Shown: positions 23,703-32,362, counted from the stretch's first letter. The stretch is 64,000 nucleotides of DNA from Glycomyces terrestris (GCF_003933745.1 NZ_RSEB01000001.1:62001-126000), one strand, 5' to 3'. Notes: generated from the letters alone by a model not told the origin. Program-made: numbers and translations.

Positions 23703-24956
23703 ATGGCCGAGTCCGCCGCGCGGTTCCGCGACGTCGTCGCCGTCCGCGAGTTCCGGTTCCTTTGGGCCGCGCAGGCCCAATCCCGCGTCGGCGACCAGAT
23801 CGCCCGCGTCGCCGTCGCCCTCCTCGTGCTCGACCGCACCGGCTCCGCCGGGCTCACGGCCCTCACGTACGCGCTCACCTACCTGCCGCCGCTGCTCACC
23901 GCGCCGCTGCTGGCGGGGCTGGCGGACCGGTACTCGCGCCGCGCCGTCATGGTCGCCGTCGACCTGCTGCGGGCCGCGCTCATCGGCGCCATGGCGATCC
24001 CGGGGACGCCGCTCGCGGTCGTCGCGGTGCTCCTGGTGGCCGCCACGTGCCCGGAACCGCTGTTCTCGGCCGCGCGGGTCGCGACGGTGCCGCGGACGCT
24101 CCCGGGGCCGCTCTTCCCGGTCGGGATGGGCGTCATCACCTCCACCGACCAGATCGCGCAGATCGCCGGGTTCGCGCTCGGCGGCGTCCTCGTCGGCGCG
24201 TACGGTCCCCATGTCGCGCTCGCCGTGAACGCGGGCACGTTCCTGGTCTCGGCGGCGCTCCTGCACTGGGGCGTCGGCCCGCACCTGCCCGAACGGGACG
24301 GCGCCGGGCCGGCCCGCGGCAGCGGGTTCGCGCTGGCGGGCATCAGGCTCGTCGTCGGCGACCGGCGACTGCTCGCCGTCGCCGGGCTGGTGTGGCTCGT
24401 CGGCTGCTACGTGGTGGCCGAGGCGCTGGCCGCGCCGTACGCCGCGCAGATCGGCGCGGGCGGGGAGGCGGCCGGCGTGCTCATGGCGTCGGTCGTGGTC
24501 GGCACCGCGATCGGTTCGCTGCTCGTGGCGAAGCTCGACGGCGCCTGGCGCCGCCGGCTCGTGGTGCCGCTGGCGGTCGCGGCCGGCGTGCCGCTCGCGG
24601 CGACCGCGGCCGCGCCGCCGCTGTGGGCGACGATCGCACTGTGGACGCTCGCGGGTGTGTTCCACGCGTACATCGTGCTGGCCCAGATCAGGTTCACGCA
24701 GTTCATCCCCGACGGGATGCGCTCGCGCGCCATCGGGTTCGCCGCCGCCGGCCTCCAGACCGCGCAGGGCCTCGGCATCGCGGCCGGCGGCGCGCTCGCG
24801 GAATGGACGTCGCCCTCGACCGCGATCGGCGTCTGCGCCGCGGTCGGCGCCTGCCTCGCCGCGCTCATCGGCCTCGTCTCCCGGGTCCACCGCGCCGACC
24901 CGCCTGCGCCGCAGTCGCAGTCCGGTCAGCCGGTCGAGCCGTCCGAAGCGCGGTGA
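23703..24956 (+). CDS. MFS transporter (enterobactin exporter/macrolide efflux-like)
   Basis: This 417-residue protein is a 12-helix major facilitator. It opens with FRDVVAVREFRFLWAAQAQSRVGDQIARVAVALLVL, typical of the EntS/MefA-like MFS_3 group, and shows the loop 2-3 motif GLADRYSRRAVMVAVDLLRA. It is probably a proton-driven exporter in the cytoplasmic membrane; the substrate is unknown. ATG 23703 has AAGGA 6 nt upstream. The C-terminal tail is polar. A perfect hairpin lies just after the stop. Confidence 0.85.
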   Translation: MAESAARFRDVVAVREFRFLWAAQAQSRVGDQIARVAVALLVLDRTGSAGLTALTYALTYLPPLLTAPLLAGLADRYSRRAVMVAVDLLRAALIGAMAIPGTPLAVVAVLLVAATCPEPLFSAARVATVPRTLPGPLFPVGMGVITSTDQIAQIAGFALGGVLVGAYGPHVALAVNAGTFLVSAALLHWGVGPHLPERDGAGPARGSGFALAGIRLVVGDRRLLAVAGLVWLVGCYVVAEALAAPYAAQIGAGGEAAGVLMASVVVGTAIGSLLVAKLDGAWRRRLVVPLAVAAGVPLAATAAAPPLWATIALWTLAGVFHAYIVLAQIRFTQFIPDGMRSRAIGFAAAGLQTAQGLGIAAGGALAEWTSPSTAIGVCAAVGACLAALIGLVSRVHRADPPAPQSQSGQPVEPSEAR

Positions 24957-24967
24957 CGGCTGAGGGG

Positions 24968-24995
24968 CCGGGCCGCCGCCAATGCGGCGGCCCGG
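24968..24995. terminator. 12-bp perfect hairpin after the MFS gene
   Basis: CCGGGCCGCCGC (24968-24979) and GCGGCGGCCCGG (24984-24995) enclose the loop CAAT. It follows the MFS stop by 11 bp and also lies downstream of the tiny minus-strand reading frame at 25080-25039, so it may terminate both. Confidence 0.7.
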
Positions 24996-25038
24996 TGGAC
25001 GCGCCCGAGGAACGGCCGGACGCGTCCCCTTCGGTCGG

Positions 25039-25080
25039 TTAGGACCAGGCAGAGTCCTTGAGCGTCTTGTTGTCGATCAT
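25039..25080 (-). CDS. 13-residue peptide reading frame with strong ribosome site
   Basis: The peptide MIDNKTLKDSAWS is encoded by 13 codons plus TAA. A near-perfect Shine-Dalgarno sequence, GAAAGGAGGAC, has its AGGAGG core ending 7 nt before the ATG, clearly better than most sites in this window. The TAA stop and the AAC-AAG-ACG codons are also less GC-rich than the surroundings. Hairpins lie downstream. It could be a very small functional peptide, a modified-peptide precursor, or a regulatory leader, though no structural gene follows it on this strand. The divergent neighbour 410 bp away is a flavin monooxygenase. It is unrecognised and its reality is not proven. Confidence 0.4.
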   Translation of the reverse strand: MIDNKTLKDSAWS

Positions 25081-25416
25081 CGGACGTCCTCCTTTCATGG
25101 GCCGGGCCCGCGGTCGCGAGCCGGTGCCGGTCCAGCCTCCATGCGAACCGGGTGGCACCGCATCCGTTGCGCTACTGGTGAAGTCCGGCCCGGCGTGCGG
25201 GCGGACCCGCGCTTCGACGGACCGCTGCCGCGCGCGAATCCGACACCGCGTCCGGACGCGGCCGCTTCCGTCGTGCGACCGGTCGTCGCCGCCCGCTGCG
25301 GGCACCGTATCCGTCGGTGGACCGGTCGCGCGGCCGGCCGGCCGGTCCCGCGTGCGCCCCGCGTCGCCCTGCGCTCGCCTTCCGCACACCAGTCGACGTG
25401 ACTGCCGTTGCGTCCC
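25081..25416. other. intergenic region before the monooxygenase
   Basis: Apart from the ribosome site of the tiny minus-strand frame and the promoter that begins at 25417, no gene, repeat or strong palindrome is visible. A minus-strand promoter for the tiny frame is not obvious. Confidence 0.35.
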
Positions 25417-25445
25417 TTGAGCAGCACGTGCAGCGCCACTACGCT
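25417..25445 (+). promoter_or_regulatory. promoter for the flavin monooxygenase
   Basis: TTGAGC (25417-25422) and TACGCT (25440-25445) are spaced by exactly 17 bp. Transcription is expected near 25452-25454, giving about 40 nt to ATG 25493. An in-frame ATG at 25454 would be leaderless on the same transcript. Confidence 0.6.
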
Positions 25446-25492
25446 CGGGTTTCATGCGACCATCCCGACCGAGCACCACTGAGGAGACCGAC

Positions 25493-26914
25493 ATGTCCGA
25501 CCACCAGCAGGCCGACGTCATCGTCGTCGGGGCAGGACCGACCGGGCTGCTCCTGGCGGGCGACCTCGCCGAAGCGGGCGTCGACGTCCTCGTCCTGGAG
25601 AGCCGGAGCGCCGACCTCTCGAACCTCTCGCGGGCCTTCGGCGTCCACGCCCGCACCATGGAGGAGTTCGACGCGCGCGGGATCGCCGACGAGCTCCTCG
25701 GCTACGGCGGCGCGCGGCTGCCGGGCATCCGCCTGTTCAACCGCGTCACCCTCAACCTCGCCGACCTGGAGACGCGCTTCCCGTACCTCCTGATGACCCC
25801 GCAGTACACCGTCGAGGAGGTCCTGCGCCGGCGCGCGCTCGCGGCGGGGGCCTCGATCCGCTACGACCACAAGGTGACCGGGCTCGACCGCGGCGACGGC
25901 CGCGTCACGCTGCGCACGTCGAGCGGGGAGTTCACCGCGACCTACGTCGTCGGGGCCGACGGCGTCAAGTCCGCCGTCCGCGAGGCGATCGGCATGCCCT
26001 ACCCGGGCGAGGCGGTCCTGAAGTCGATCATGCTCGCGGACGTCAAACTCGCCGAACCGCCCGCGGAGAGCCCCGCCATCCACGGCATCAACGGCGCGTT
26101 CTGCTTCATCGCGTCCTTCGGCGACGAGTACTGGCGGATCTTCGCGTGGAACTCCGCCGAGCAGAAGCAGGACGACGACCCGATCGACCTGGACGAGATC
26201 AAGGAGGCCACGCGCCTGGTCTTCGGCTCCGACTTCGGCATGTACGAGCCGCGCTGGATCTCCCGCTTCCACTCCGACGAGCGCCAGGTGCCGTCCTACC
26301 GCGACGGGAACGTGTTCCTCGCGGGCGACGCCGCGCACTGCCACTCCCCCGCCGGCGGCCAGGGCATGAACACCGGCCTCCAGGACGCCGCGAACCTCGC
26401 CTGGAAGCTCGCGGCCGTCCTCCGCGGCGCCGACCCGGCCCTGCTCGACACCTACCACGCCGAGCGCCACCCCGTCGGCAAGGCCGTGCTCCGCTCCAGC
26501 GGGACCATGATCCGCCTCGCCGCCGAGCGCTCGAAGATCAAGGCCGCCATCGGCGGCCTCGCCTTCGGCGCGGCCATGCACATCAAGCCCATCGAGGCGA
26601 AGGCCATGGGCGTCATCTCCGGCGTCGGGTTCCACTACGGGCACGACAAGGACGAGGACGCCCTCGTCGGCCACCGCGCCAACGACATCGCCCTCGCCGA
26701 CGGCACGCGCCTGTACGAGGCCCTGCGCGGCGGCCGCTTCGTCGTCCTCGACAGCGCCGAGTCCTACGCGGCCCGCTTCACCGCCGACGCCGCCTCGGCC
26801 GCCCCCGACGGCGTCGCCAAGGTCATCCGCCCCGACGCCTACATCGGCTGGGCCGGCGACGACGACCCCGCCGCGATCCGCGCCTACCTGGAGACCCACG
26901 CGGGCAAGGACTGA
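25493..26914 (+). CDS. FAD-dependent aromatic monooxygenase (PHBH/RdmE-like)
   Basis: This class A flavoprotein hydroxylase has 473 residues and uses NADPH and O2 to hydroxylate an aromatic or similar substrate. The FAD Rossmann motif GAGPTG is at residues 13-18, the DG motif VVGADGVKSAVR near 151-162, and the GD motif FLAGDAAHCHSPAGGQGMNTG near 275-295. The C-terminal ~100 residues match the thioredoxin-like tail of PheA/TetX/rifampicin-monooxygenase relatives. ATG 25493 is chosen because GAGGAG lies 6 nt upstream and the FAD motif then starts at the usual distance; ATG 25454 would add 13 residues. It may inactivate an antibiotic or tailor a metabolite; inference only. Confidence 0.88.
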   Translation: MSDHQQADVIVVGAGPTGLLLAGDLAEAGVDVLVLESRSADLSNLSRAFGVHARTMEEFDARGIADELLGYGGARLPGIRLFNRVTLNLADLETRFPYLLMTPQYTVEEVLRRRALAAGASIRYDHKVTGLDRGDGRVTLRTSSGEFTATYVVGADGVKSAVREAIGMPYPGEAVLKSIMLADVKLAEPPAESPAIHGINGAFCFIASFGDEYWRIFAWNSAEQKQDDDPIDLDEIKEATRLVFGSDFGMYEPRWISRFHSDERQVPSYRDGNVFLAGDAAHCHSPAGGQGMNTGLQDAANLAWKLAAVLRGADPALLDTYHAERHPVGKAVLRSSGTMIRLAAERSKIKAAIGGLAFGAAMHIKPIEAKAMGVISGVGFHYGHDKDEDALVGHRANDIALADGTRLYEALRGGRFVVLDSAESYAARFTADAASAAPDGVAKVIRPDAYIGWAGDDDPAAIRAYLETHAGKD

Positions 26915-26924
26915 CCCATGGCAT

Positions 26925-26951
26925 GCGGCGGCGGAGCTGATCCGCCGCCGC
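26925..26951. terminator. 10-bp perfect hairpin after the monooxygenase
   Basis: GCGGCGGCGG (26925-26934) and CCGCCGCCGC (26942-26951) enclose a 7-nt loop. It lies between the convergent monooxygenase and epimerase stops. Confidence 0.6.
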
Positions 26952-27001
26952 CCAGGGTCGGCGGGATCATCCGGTCTCGACCGCGGTCGGCGAGCAGCGC
27001 T

Positions 27002-28003
27002 TCACCGGTCGAGGATGCGTTGCTCCTTCTCGGGTGCGATACCGATCTCGGCTGATCGCTCGTTCCCGTCCAGCTCGGCGTCCCGCATCCACTCCCAGGT
27101 GTCCCTGACGGTGTCGGCGAGCGGCCGGGTCGCCAGGCCCGCGGCCCGCGCCTTCGCGGAGCCGACGTCCCAGGTGCCAGGGGAGGTCCGCCACAGCGGC
27201 AGCTCCGACCACTGCCGCACTCCGTGCTCCAGCAGCACCTCGTCGGGGGTCCAGACCAGATCAGGAGCGGCACCGGTCGCCTTCGCGCAGGCGTCGAGGA
27301 GGTCCTTGAACGTCGCCTCACCCGACCCGGTCACGTTGAACGCCCCCTCGACGCCGTTCGCGACCACGTCGATCGCGAAGCCCGCGATGTCCCTGGCATC
27401 GATCGGCTGGATGCTCCGCGCGGGGTCACCCGGGGCGAGGACGCGCCCGCCGCGGGCGATCCGCTCCAACCACCAGGGGAGGCGGCCGACGTACTCGTGC
27501 GGGCCGAGGACGACGCCGGCGCGCAGGAGCATGCTGCTCGCGGTCCCGAACACTTCCAGGACCGCGGCCTCGCAGCCGGACTTCTGGTAGCCGTATTTGG
27601 TGGGGCCGTTCTCGGTATCGGTCCCGAACGTCTCGTCGGCATCGGGCGGGCACGGCAGGACCGGCGACTCCTCGGTCAGCGGCCGCACCGGCCACCCCTC
27701 GTAGACCGAGAGGGTCGAGACGAAGACGTACCGCCGCGCCGACGGCCGCAGGGCGCGTGCGACTTCGAGGACGTTCCGGGGCACGTAACCGGAGGAGTCC
27801 ACCACCGCGTCCCACGTCCCCGACGCGGCCAGCCGCTCAAGGTCGGCGCGGCTCCCGCGGTCGCCTCGAACCGCCTCGACGCCTGGCAGATCGAGGCCGG
27901 ATCGGCCCCGGTTGAACACGGTCACGTCCCAGCCGCGCGCGAGCGCTTCGGCGACGATCGCCCGCCCGACGAACTGGCTTCCTCCGAGGACGAGCAGTCG
28001 CAC
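27002..28003 (-). CDS. NAD-dependent epimerase/dehydratase family protein
   Basis: This extended SDR has about 333 residues. The Rossmann motif GGSQFVGRA is at residues 6-14, followed by VTVFNRGRS, typical of the nucleotide-sugar epimerase-like group with the R-G-R-x signature. A SSGYVPRNV segment and YVFVSTLSVYEG (about 97-108) contain the catalytic Ser/Tyr area, with YGYQKSGCE (Y-x-x-x-K) near 138. The likely start is GTG 28003, as homologues begin with the Rossmann strand and AAGGGG precedes it by 7 nt. ATG 28039 also has a site, GAGGTG, and would add 12 residues. The substrate is unknown. No operon partner is present. Confidence 0.82.
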   Translation of the reverse strand: MRLLVLGGSQFVGRAIVAEALARGWDVTVFNRGRSGLDLPGVEAVRGDRGSRADLERLAASGTWDAVVDSSGYVPRNVLEVARALRPSARRYVFVSTLSVYEGWPVRPLTEESPVLPCPPDADETFGTDTENGPTKYGYQKSGCEAAVLEVFGTASSMLLRAGVVLGPHEYVGRLPWWLERIARGGRVLAPGDPARSIQPIDARDIAGFAIDVVANGVEGAFNVTGSGEATFKDLLDACAKATGAAPDLVWTPDEVLLEHGVRQWSELPLWRTSPGTWDVGSAKARAAGLATRPLADTVRDTWEWMRDAELDGNERSAEIGIAPEKEQRILDR

Positions 28004-28039
28004 GCCGTCACCCCTTCTGGTCGGCACCGGTGGAGCCAT

Positions 28040-28390
28040 CGATCACCTCGATGACGGTGCGGACTCGATCATCCCGTTGCAACCGGCGATGGGCAAGCAC
28101 GCGCCTTCGGCCGAACCCGTCACACTCACCGGACACGAGACACGCCGATGGAGCTCACTCAGGAGCCACCGGTCTCCACTGGTTCTGAAAATCGGCCCAC
28201 AGCGAGGCCTTGCGGCGACGGCATCCTCTCGACCACCTCCCCTCTCGACAACGAGGGTTGATGTCCGGACCCGCGGGAGCAGGCCCTCTGCGGGATCGAG
28301 GTGAATCCGAAGCCGTCCGCAAGTCCACCCTGAGCCGAGCCGGCGTCCCCGCCCACCGGTGCTTCGGCGGGCGGGGGCACCGGGTCGGGT
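28040..28390. other. intergenic region with terminator-like hairpin
   Basis: No gene is convincing. CCCCGCCCACCG (28347-28358) and CGGCGGGCGGGG (28365-28376) form a 12-bp stem with one mismatch and a 6-nt loop, 15 nt past the stop of the ABC permease on the minus strand. It is the likely end of the ABC operon. The remainder shows no clear structure. Confidence 0.5.
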
Positions 28391-30718
28391 TCATTCGCTG
28401 TGGAGGACTTCGGCGATGGTCAGGCGGGCCGCTCGGCGGGCCGGGAGGTAGGCGCCGGCGATCGCGATGGCGAGGCCCGCGAGGGCCAGGAGGGCGAGCT
28501 GCGGGGCGTTCCAGGTCGCGAGGGCCGAGGCCGGCATGTCGATCTGGGAGGCCGCGGCGGCCAGGCGCAGGATCTCGCGGTGGGCGACCACGCCGAGGGC
28601 GATGCCGATGAGGCCGCCGATGACGCCGAGGGACGCCATCGAGGTCACCATCATGGTCACCACCTGCCGCGGGGTCATGCCGATCGACTTGAGCATGCCC
28701 AGGTCGCGGCGGCGTTCACGGGCGTTGAGGGCCACGGTGTTGAAGACCCCAAGCGCCGCGACCGTGCCCAGCATGAGCGCGAACATCGTCGCCAGGCCGA
28801 CGACGGCGATCGAGACGGCGTCGGACTGCCGCGTGGACTGTCCCGTGAGGCCGGCGCCGGTGAGGGCGGTCAGGTACTCCTGCGGGTCGGTCCCGTCCTC
28901 TAGGCGGACCTCGTAGCTGATCGGGTGGCCGAGGCCGTCCACGTCGGCGGTGAGGTCGGTCAGGGTCGACCAGTCGGCGTAGACCGTGCCGGTGCCGCTG
29001 CCCATGACGACGCCGACGATCGTGACCGTGGCGGTCCGCCCGCCGAGTTCGAGGGTGACGTCGTCGCCGATCGCCAAGTCGTTCTCGTGCACGGTCTTCG
29101 AGGAGGCGACCGCCTCGCCCGGGCCGTCCATCCACCGGCCGTCCACCAGCTGGTCGGTGAAGCCCATCCGCGACGACTCGCCGCGGATGAACCACAGCTC
29201 CGCGCTCTGCACGAATCCCGCGGCGGTGACCGGCATCCGCAGATTCGCGGTCACCTCGGACGCCCCGGGGAGCGACGCCAGCAGGTCCTGGGTCTCCTGG
29301 TCCCCCAGGCCGGTCGCGCCGGAGGGGCCGCCCGGGCCGCCGACCACTTCGATCTGGGCGGCCTCGTGGCGCTGGATCAGGCCGTCGATCTCGGTCGCGA
29401 ACGCGGCCAGGCCGGCCGTGAAGGTCGCGGTCGTCACCCCCAGCGCCACGGCGGTGGCGGTCAGGGCGGTGCGGCCGGGCCGCGCGAACGGCAGGCCCAG
29501 GCCCAGGCTCACCGAGCGGGGCAGCGGGGTGCCGGAGAGCCAGCGGTGCGCCCGCAGGCCGCGGCCCGAGCGCGGCGCGCTGCCCGCGCTGATGGCCTCG
29601 GCGGCCGAGAGCCGGTGGGCGCGCATCGCGGGCGCCAGCGCCGCGAGGAGCACCAGCAGCGGCATCCCGACGAACGCGGCCGCGTCGGCCCACGGGCTCA
29701 CGACCGGGTTGCCAAGGCCCGCTTCACGGAACGTCTCGCTCATCGCCCCGGCGGCCAGGAAGTGCCCGAGGACCGTGCCGATCGCGGCGCCGACGAGCGC
29801 CGGGAGCGACACCATCGTCAGGTACACCCACACCACTTGGCGCGGCGTGAATCCGATGGCCTTGAGGACGCCGATGTGGCGCAGGCCGGAGACGACCGCG
29901 CCGCTGACGACGTTGGCGACGATCAGGACGGCCACCGCGAGCCCGAGGACGCCGAAGACCGTCAGCAGGACCACGAAGATGCCGAGCTCGGCCGAGATGC
30001 GCTCCTTGAGCGCGAGGTAGGACTGCGCGCCGGTGAGCGATCCGGCGGGGACGGCCGCGGTGACCGCGTCCAGGCCGGCTTCGACGTCGGCGGCGGTGTC
30101 GTGGTCGTCGAGACGGTAGAGCATCTGAACGGCGGTGGGGCCCATGGCCTCCAGCTGGTCGGCGGTGACCCAGGCGTCGGCGGTCTGTCCGAAGCTGTAG
30201 GCGTGGCCCACGACCGTGAGGACCGTGCCGTCGCCGGCCCGGACGGTCGCGCCGACCGGGAGGGGCGCGCCCGGGTCGCCCGGGTCGGCGGGCGCGGTGT
30301 TCAGGACGATCTCGCCTTCGGCTGCGGCCCAGCGGCCTTCCCAGAGGTCGAGTCGGTCAACCGGGCCGGCGGGGTCGTCGCGGCCGGCGATCGTGGCGGG
30401 GAACTCGACAGCGGCGTCGTCGTCCACGGCGAGGGTGGTGGCGAGCTGGCCGAAGGGCCCGGCGGCTTCCGCGACGCAGTCGAGGTCCGCAGTGGACTCC
30501 AGTTGGGCGTCGCTCGCGGCGGCGGGGTCGAACGTCGCGGTCAGGTGCGCGCCCTGCTGTTCGGCGAAGACGCGGTCGAACGGTCCGGAGGAGGCCGCGA
30601 GGAGCGCGAGCGCGGCCACGACGGTGCCGCTGGAGAACATGACGACCAGGGCGATGACCGCGGTCTGGAAGCGGCGCCGGCGCATCGAGGCGCGGGCGGT
30701 GCGCCAGACGGCGCTCAC
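28391..30718 (-). CDS. ABC transporter permease, FtsX/MacB type (duplicated)
   Basis: This 775-residue membrane protein has two FtsX-like modules. One helix lies at the N-terminus (about 20-45), followed by a large extracytoplasmic domain. Three helices lie near 245-375 (after ISAELGIFVVLLTVFGVLGLAVAV), then a helix near 420-445, a second outer domain, and a final three-helix FtsX block near 650-765. Each block carries the motif GVLKAIGFTPRQV or GMLKSIGMTPRQV, the coupling helix. It pairs with the ATPase upstream through a GTGA start/stop overlap. Such mechanotransmission ABC systems work in lipoprotein or envelope stress and antimicrobial peptide resistance. The divergent two-component genes are the likely controllers. 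Confidence 0.88.
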   Translation of the reverse strand: MSAVWRTARASMRRRRFQTAVIALVVMFSSGTVVAALALLAASSGPFDRVFAEQQGAHLTATFDPAAASDAQLESTADLDCVAEAAGPFGQLATTLAVDDDAAVEFPATIAGRDDPAGPVDRLDLWEGRWAAAEGEIVLNTAPADPGDPGAPLPVGATVRAGDGTVLTVVGHAYSFGQTADAWVTADQLEAMGPTAVQMLYRLDDHDTAADVEAGLDAVTAAVPAGSLTGAQSYLALKERISAELGIFVVLLTVFGVLGLAVAVLIVANVVSGAVVSGLRHIGVLKAIGFTPRQVVWVYLTMVSLPALVGAAIGTVLGHFLAAGAMSETFREAGLGNPVVSPWADAAAFVGMPLLVLLAALAPAMRAHRLSAAEAISAGSAPRSGRGLRAHRWLSGTPLPRSVSLGLGLPFARPGRTALTATAVALGVTTATFTAGLAAFATEIDGLIQRHEAAQIEVVGGPGGPSGATGLGDQETQDLLASLPGASEVTANLRMPVTAAGFVQSAELWFIRGESSRMGFTDQLVDGRWMDGPGEAVASSKTVHENDLAIGDDVTLELGGRTATVTIVGVVMGSGTGTVYADWSTLTDLTADVDGLGHPISYEVRLEDGTDPQEYLTALTGAGLTGQSTRQSDAVSIAVVGLATMFALMLGTVAALGVFNTVALNARERRRDLGMLKSIGMTPRQVVTMMVTSMASLGVIGGLIGIALGVVAHREILRLAAAASQIDMPASALATWNAPQLALLALAGLAIAIAGAYLPARRAARLTIAEVLHSE

Positions 30719-31422
30719 GGCGTCCGCTCCAGGGTGCGCTCGCCGACGATGCGGCCGTCGGCGAACTCCACGATCCGGCTGGCGCACCGCTGCGCCAGGT
30801 TCGGGTCGTGGGTGACGATGAGCAGGGTCTGCCCGATCTGGTTGAGGTCGATGAGGAGGTCCATGACCTGTTCGCCCGCATGGCTGTCGAGCGCGCCGGT
30901 CGGCTCGTCGGCCAGGAGCAGCGCGGGCCGGTTCACGAGGGCGCGGGCGACGGCGGCGCGCTGGCGCTCGCCGCCGGAGAGCGCGGCCGGGTACAGGTCG
31001 CGGCGGTCGGCGATGCCGAGCTCGTCGAGGAGCTCCAGGGCGCGCTGGCGGGCCTGCTGGGCGCGGACGCCGGTCAGCTGCGCGGCGAGGGCGACGTTGT
31101 CGAGGACGGTGAGGTCGTCGAGGAGGTTGAAGAACTGGAAGATCATGCTGATGGTGCGGCGGCGGAAGAGGGCGCGGCCGGTCTCGTTGAGGCCGTTGAG
31201 GTCCTTGCCGTCGACGGTGACGGCGCCGGCGGTGGGCCGGTCGAGGCCGGCGATCATGTTGAGCATCGTGGACTTGCCGGAGCCGGAGGGCCCCATGACC
31301 GCGACGGCCTCGCCGCGGCGGATCTGGAGGGAGACGCCGTCGAGGGCCGCGGTGTCGCCGTACTCCTTGCGGAGGCCGTCCATGGAGACCAGGACGGGAG
31401 GGGGTTGGGTCGCATCGTTCAT
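30715..31422 (-). CDS. ABC transporter ATP-binding protein (MacB/LolD-like)
   Basis: This 235-residue ATPase drives the adjacent FtsX-type permease. Walker A is GPSGSGKST (about residues 43-51), the Q-loop is in IFQFFNLLDDL, the signature is LSGGERQ near 146, and Walker B ALLLADEPTGALD near 166. The family signature FFNLLDDLTVLDNV is typical of LolD/MacB-like proteins. ATG 31422 is preferred; a TTG 9 nt upstream is also in frame, and neither has a clear ribosome site. Its stop overlaps the permease GTG by 4 nt. The 139-bp region to the divergent kinase carries a symmetric palindrome likely to control both. Confidence 0.9.
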   Translation of the reverse strand: MNDATQPPPVLVSMDGLRKEYGDTAALDGVSLQIRRGEAVAVMGPSGSGKSTMLNMIAGLDRPTAGAVTVDGKDLNGLNETGRALFRRRTISMIFQFFNLLDDLTVLDNVALAAQLTGVRAQQARQRALELLDELGIADRRDLYPAALSGGERQRAAVARALVNRPALLLADEPTGALDSHAGEQVMDLLIDLNQIGQTLLIVTHDPNLAQRCASRIVEFADGRIVGERTLERTP

Positions 31423-31453
31423 GCAGCCCAAGCTACGGGCCGGTCCGAAGTGG

Positions 31454-31531
31454 GCGCATCGGTCGCGGGAGGGAACTCCGGGCGCGCCTCATCCCGGGGA
31501 TGTAGGGGCGTGGATCCCGCGACCGATGCGC
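31454..31531. promoter_or_regulatory. 17-bp inverted repeat flanking a 13-bp palindrome in the shared control region
   Basis: GCGCATCGGTCGCGGGA (31454-31470) is repeated in perfect inverse at 31515-31531 with 44 bp between. Inside lies CATCCC-G-GGGATG (31490-31502). The structure is nearly centred between the divergent starts 31422 (ABC ATPase) and 31562 (histidine kinase). It probably binds the NarL-type response regulator encoded next door, in symmetric fashion for the two directions. Confidence 0.65.
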
Positions 31532-31561
31532 GCGGGAGCGGGCTCCTGCCAGAATCATCCT

Positions 31562-32362
31562 GTGTGGGCTCTGACGACGATGCCGGCGCTGGCCGCGGCG
31601 GCGGTCCTGGCGGCGGCGCTGCTGCGGTCGCGGCGGGCGCACCGCAAGGCGCTGGAGGAGCAGCGGTGGCTGCTGGAGCGGGAGCGCGCGAACGCGACCC
31701 GCGCCGCGGTGGACGCCGAGCGGGCCCGGATCGCCCGGGAGCTGCACGACATCGTGAGCCACAACGTGAGCCTGATGGTGGTGCAGTCGGCGGCGGCGCG
31801 CGAGGTCGTCGCCGCCATGCCGGAGGAGGCCGCGGCCGCGATGGGCGCGGTCGAGGCGGCCGGGCGCGCGGCGCTGACCGAGCTGCGCCACCTGCTGGGG
31901 GTGCTCGCTCCGGCGCAGGACGGCGAGGACGGCCCGGCCGACCTGCGGCCGCAGCCGGGCCTGGACCGGCTCAGTTCGCTGATCGACCGGTTCGCGTTCG
32001 CGGGGCTGCCGGTGGAGGTCCGGATCTCGGGGACGCCGCGGCCGCTGCCGACCGGCATCGACGTGACGGCGTACCGGATCGTCCAGGAGGCGTTGACGAA
32101 CACCCTCAAGCACGCCAAGGGAGCTGAGGCGAAGGTGACGGTGCGATACAGCGACCGCTCGCTGCGCGTCGAGGTGCTCAACGGCGGGCCGAGCGTCCTC
32201 GCCGGCGACGCCCCGCGGGTCGCGGCGGGGCCGGCGCGGCCGGGCCGGGGCCTGGTGGGCCTGCGCGAGCGCGTGGGCGTCTACCGCGGCGACCTGGACG
32301 CGCGCCGGCGCCTCGGCGGCGGCTACCGGGTGCGGGCCCGACTGCCGTTGGACCGGCCGTGA
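31562..32362 (+). CDS. sensor histidine kinase (HisKA_3/NarX-like)
   Basis: This 266-residue kinase has a single N-terminal hydrophobic segment (about 7-22), a short coiled linker, then the HisKA_3 dimerisation and phosphoacceptor block RIARELHDIVSHNVS with phospho-His at residue 62. An HATPase domain follows (about 160-266; N-box QEALTNTLKHAKG, G-box GRGLVGLRERVGVYRGDL). The usual multi-helix sensor part of actinobacterial relatives is missing, so sensing may occur through the membrane anchor or a partner such as the ABC permease. The start GTG 31562 has no ribosome site; ATG 31580 is an alternative. Its stop overlaps the response regulator start in GTGA. Confidence 0.85.
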   Translation: MWALTTMPALAAAAVLAAALLRSRRAHRKALEEQRWLLERERANATRAAVDAERARIARELHDIVSHNVSLMVVQSAAAREVVAAMPEEAAAAMGAVEAAGRAALTELRHLLGVLAPAQDGEDGPADLRPQPGLDRLSSLIDRFAFAGLPVEVRISGTPRPLPTGIDVTAYRIVQEALTNTLKHAKGAEAKVTVRYSDRSLRVEVLNGGPSVLAGDAPRVAAGPARPGRGLVGLRERVGVYRGDLDARRRLGGGYRVRARLPLDRP

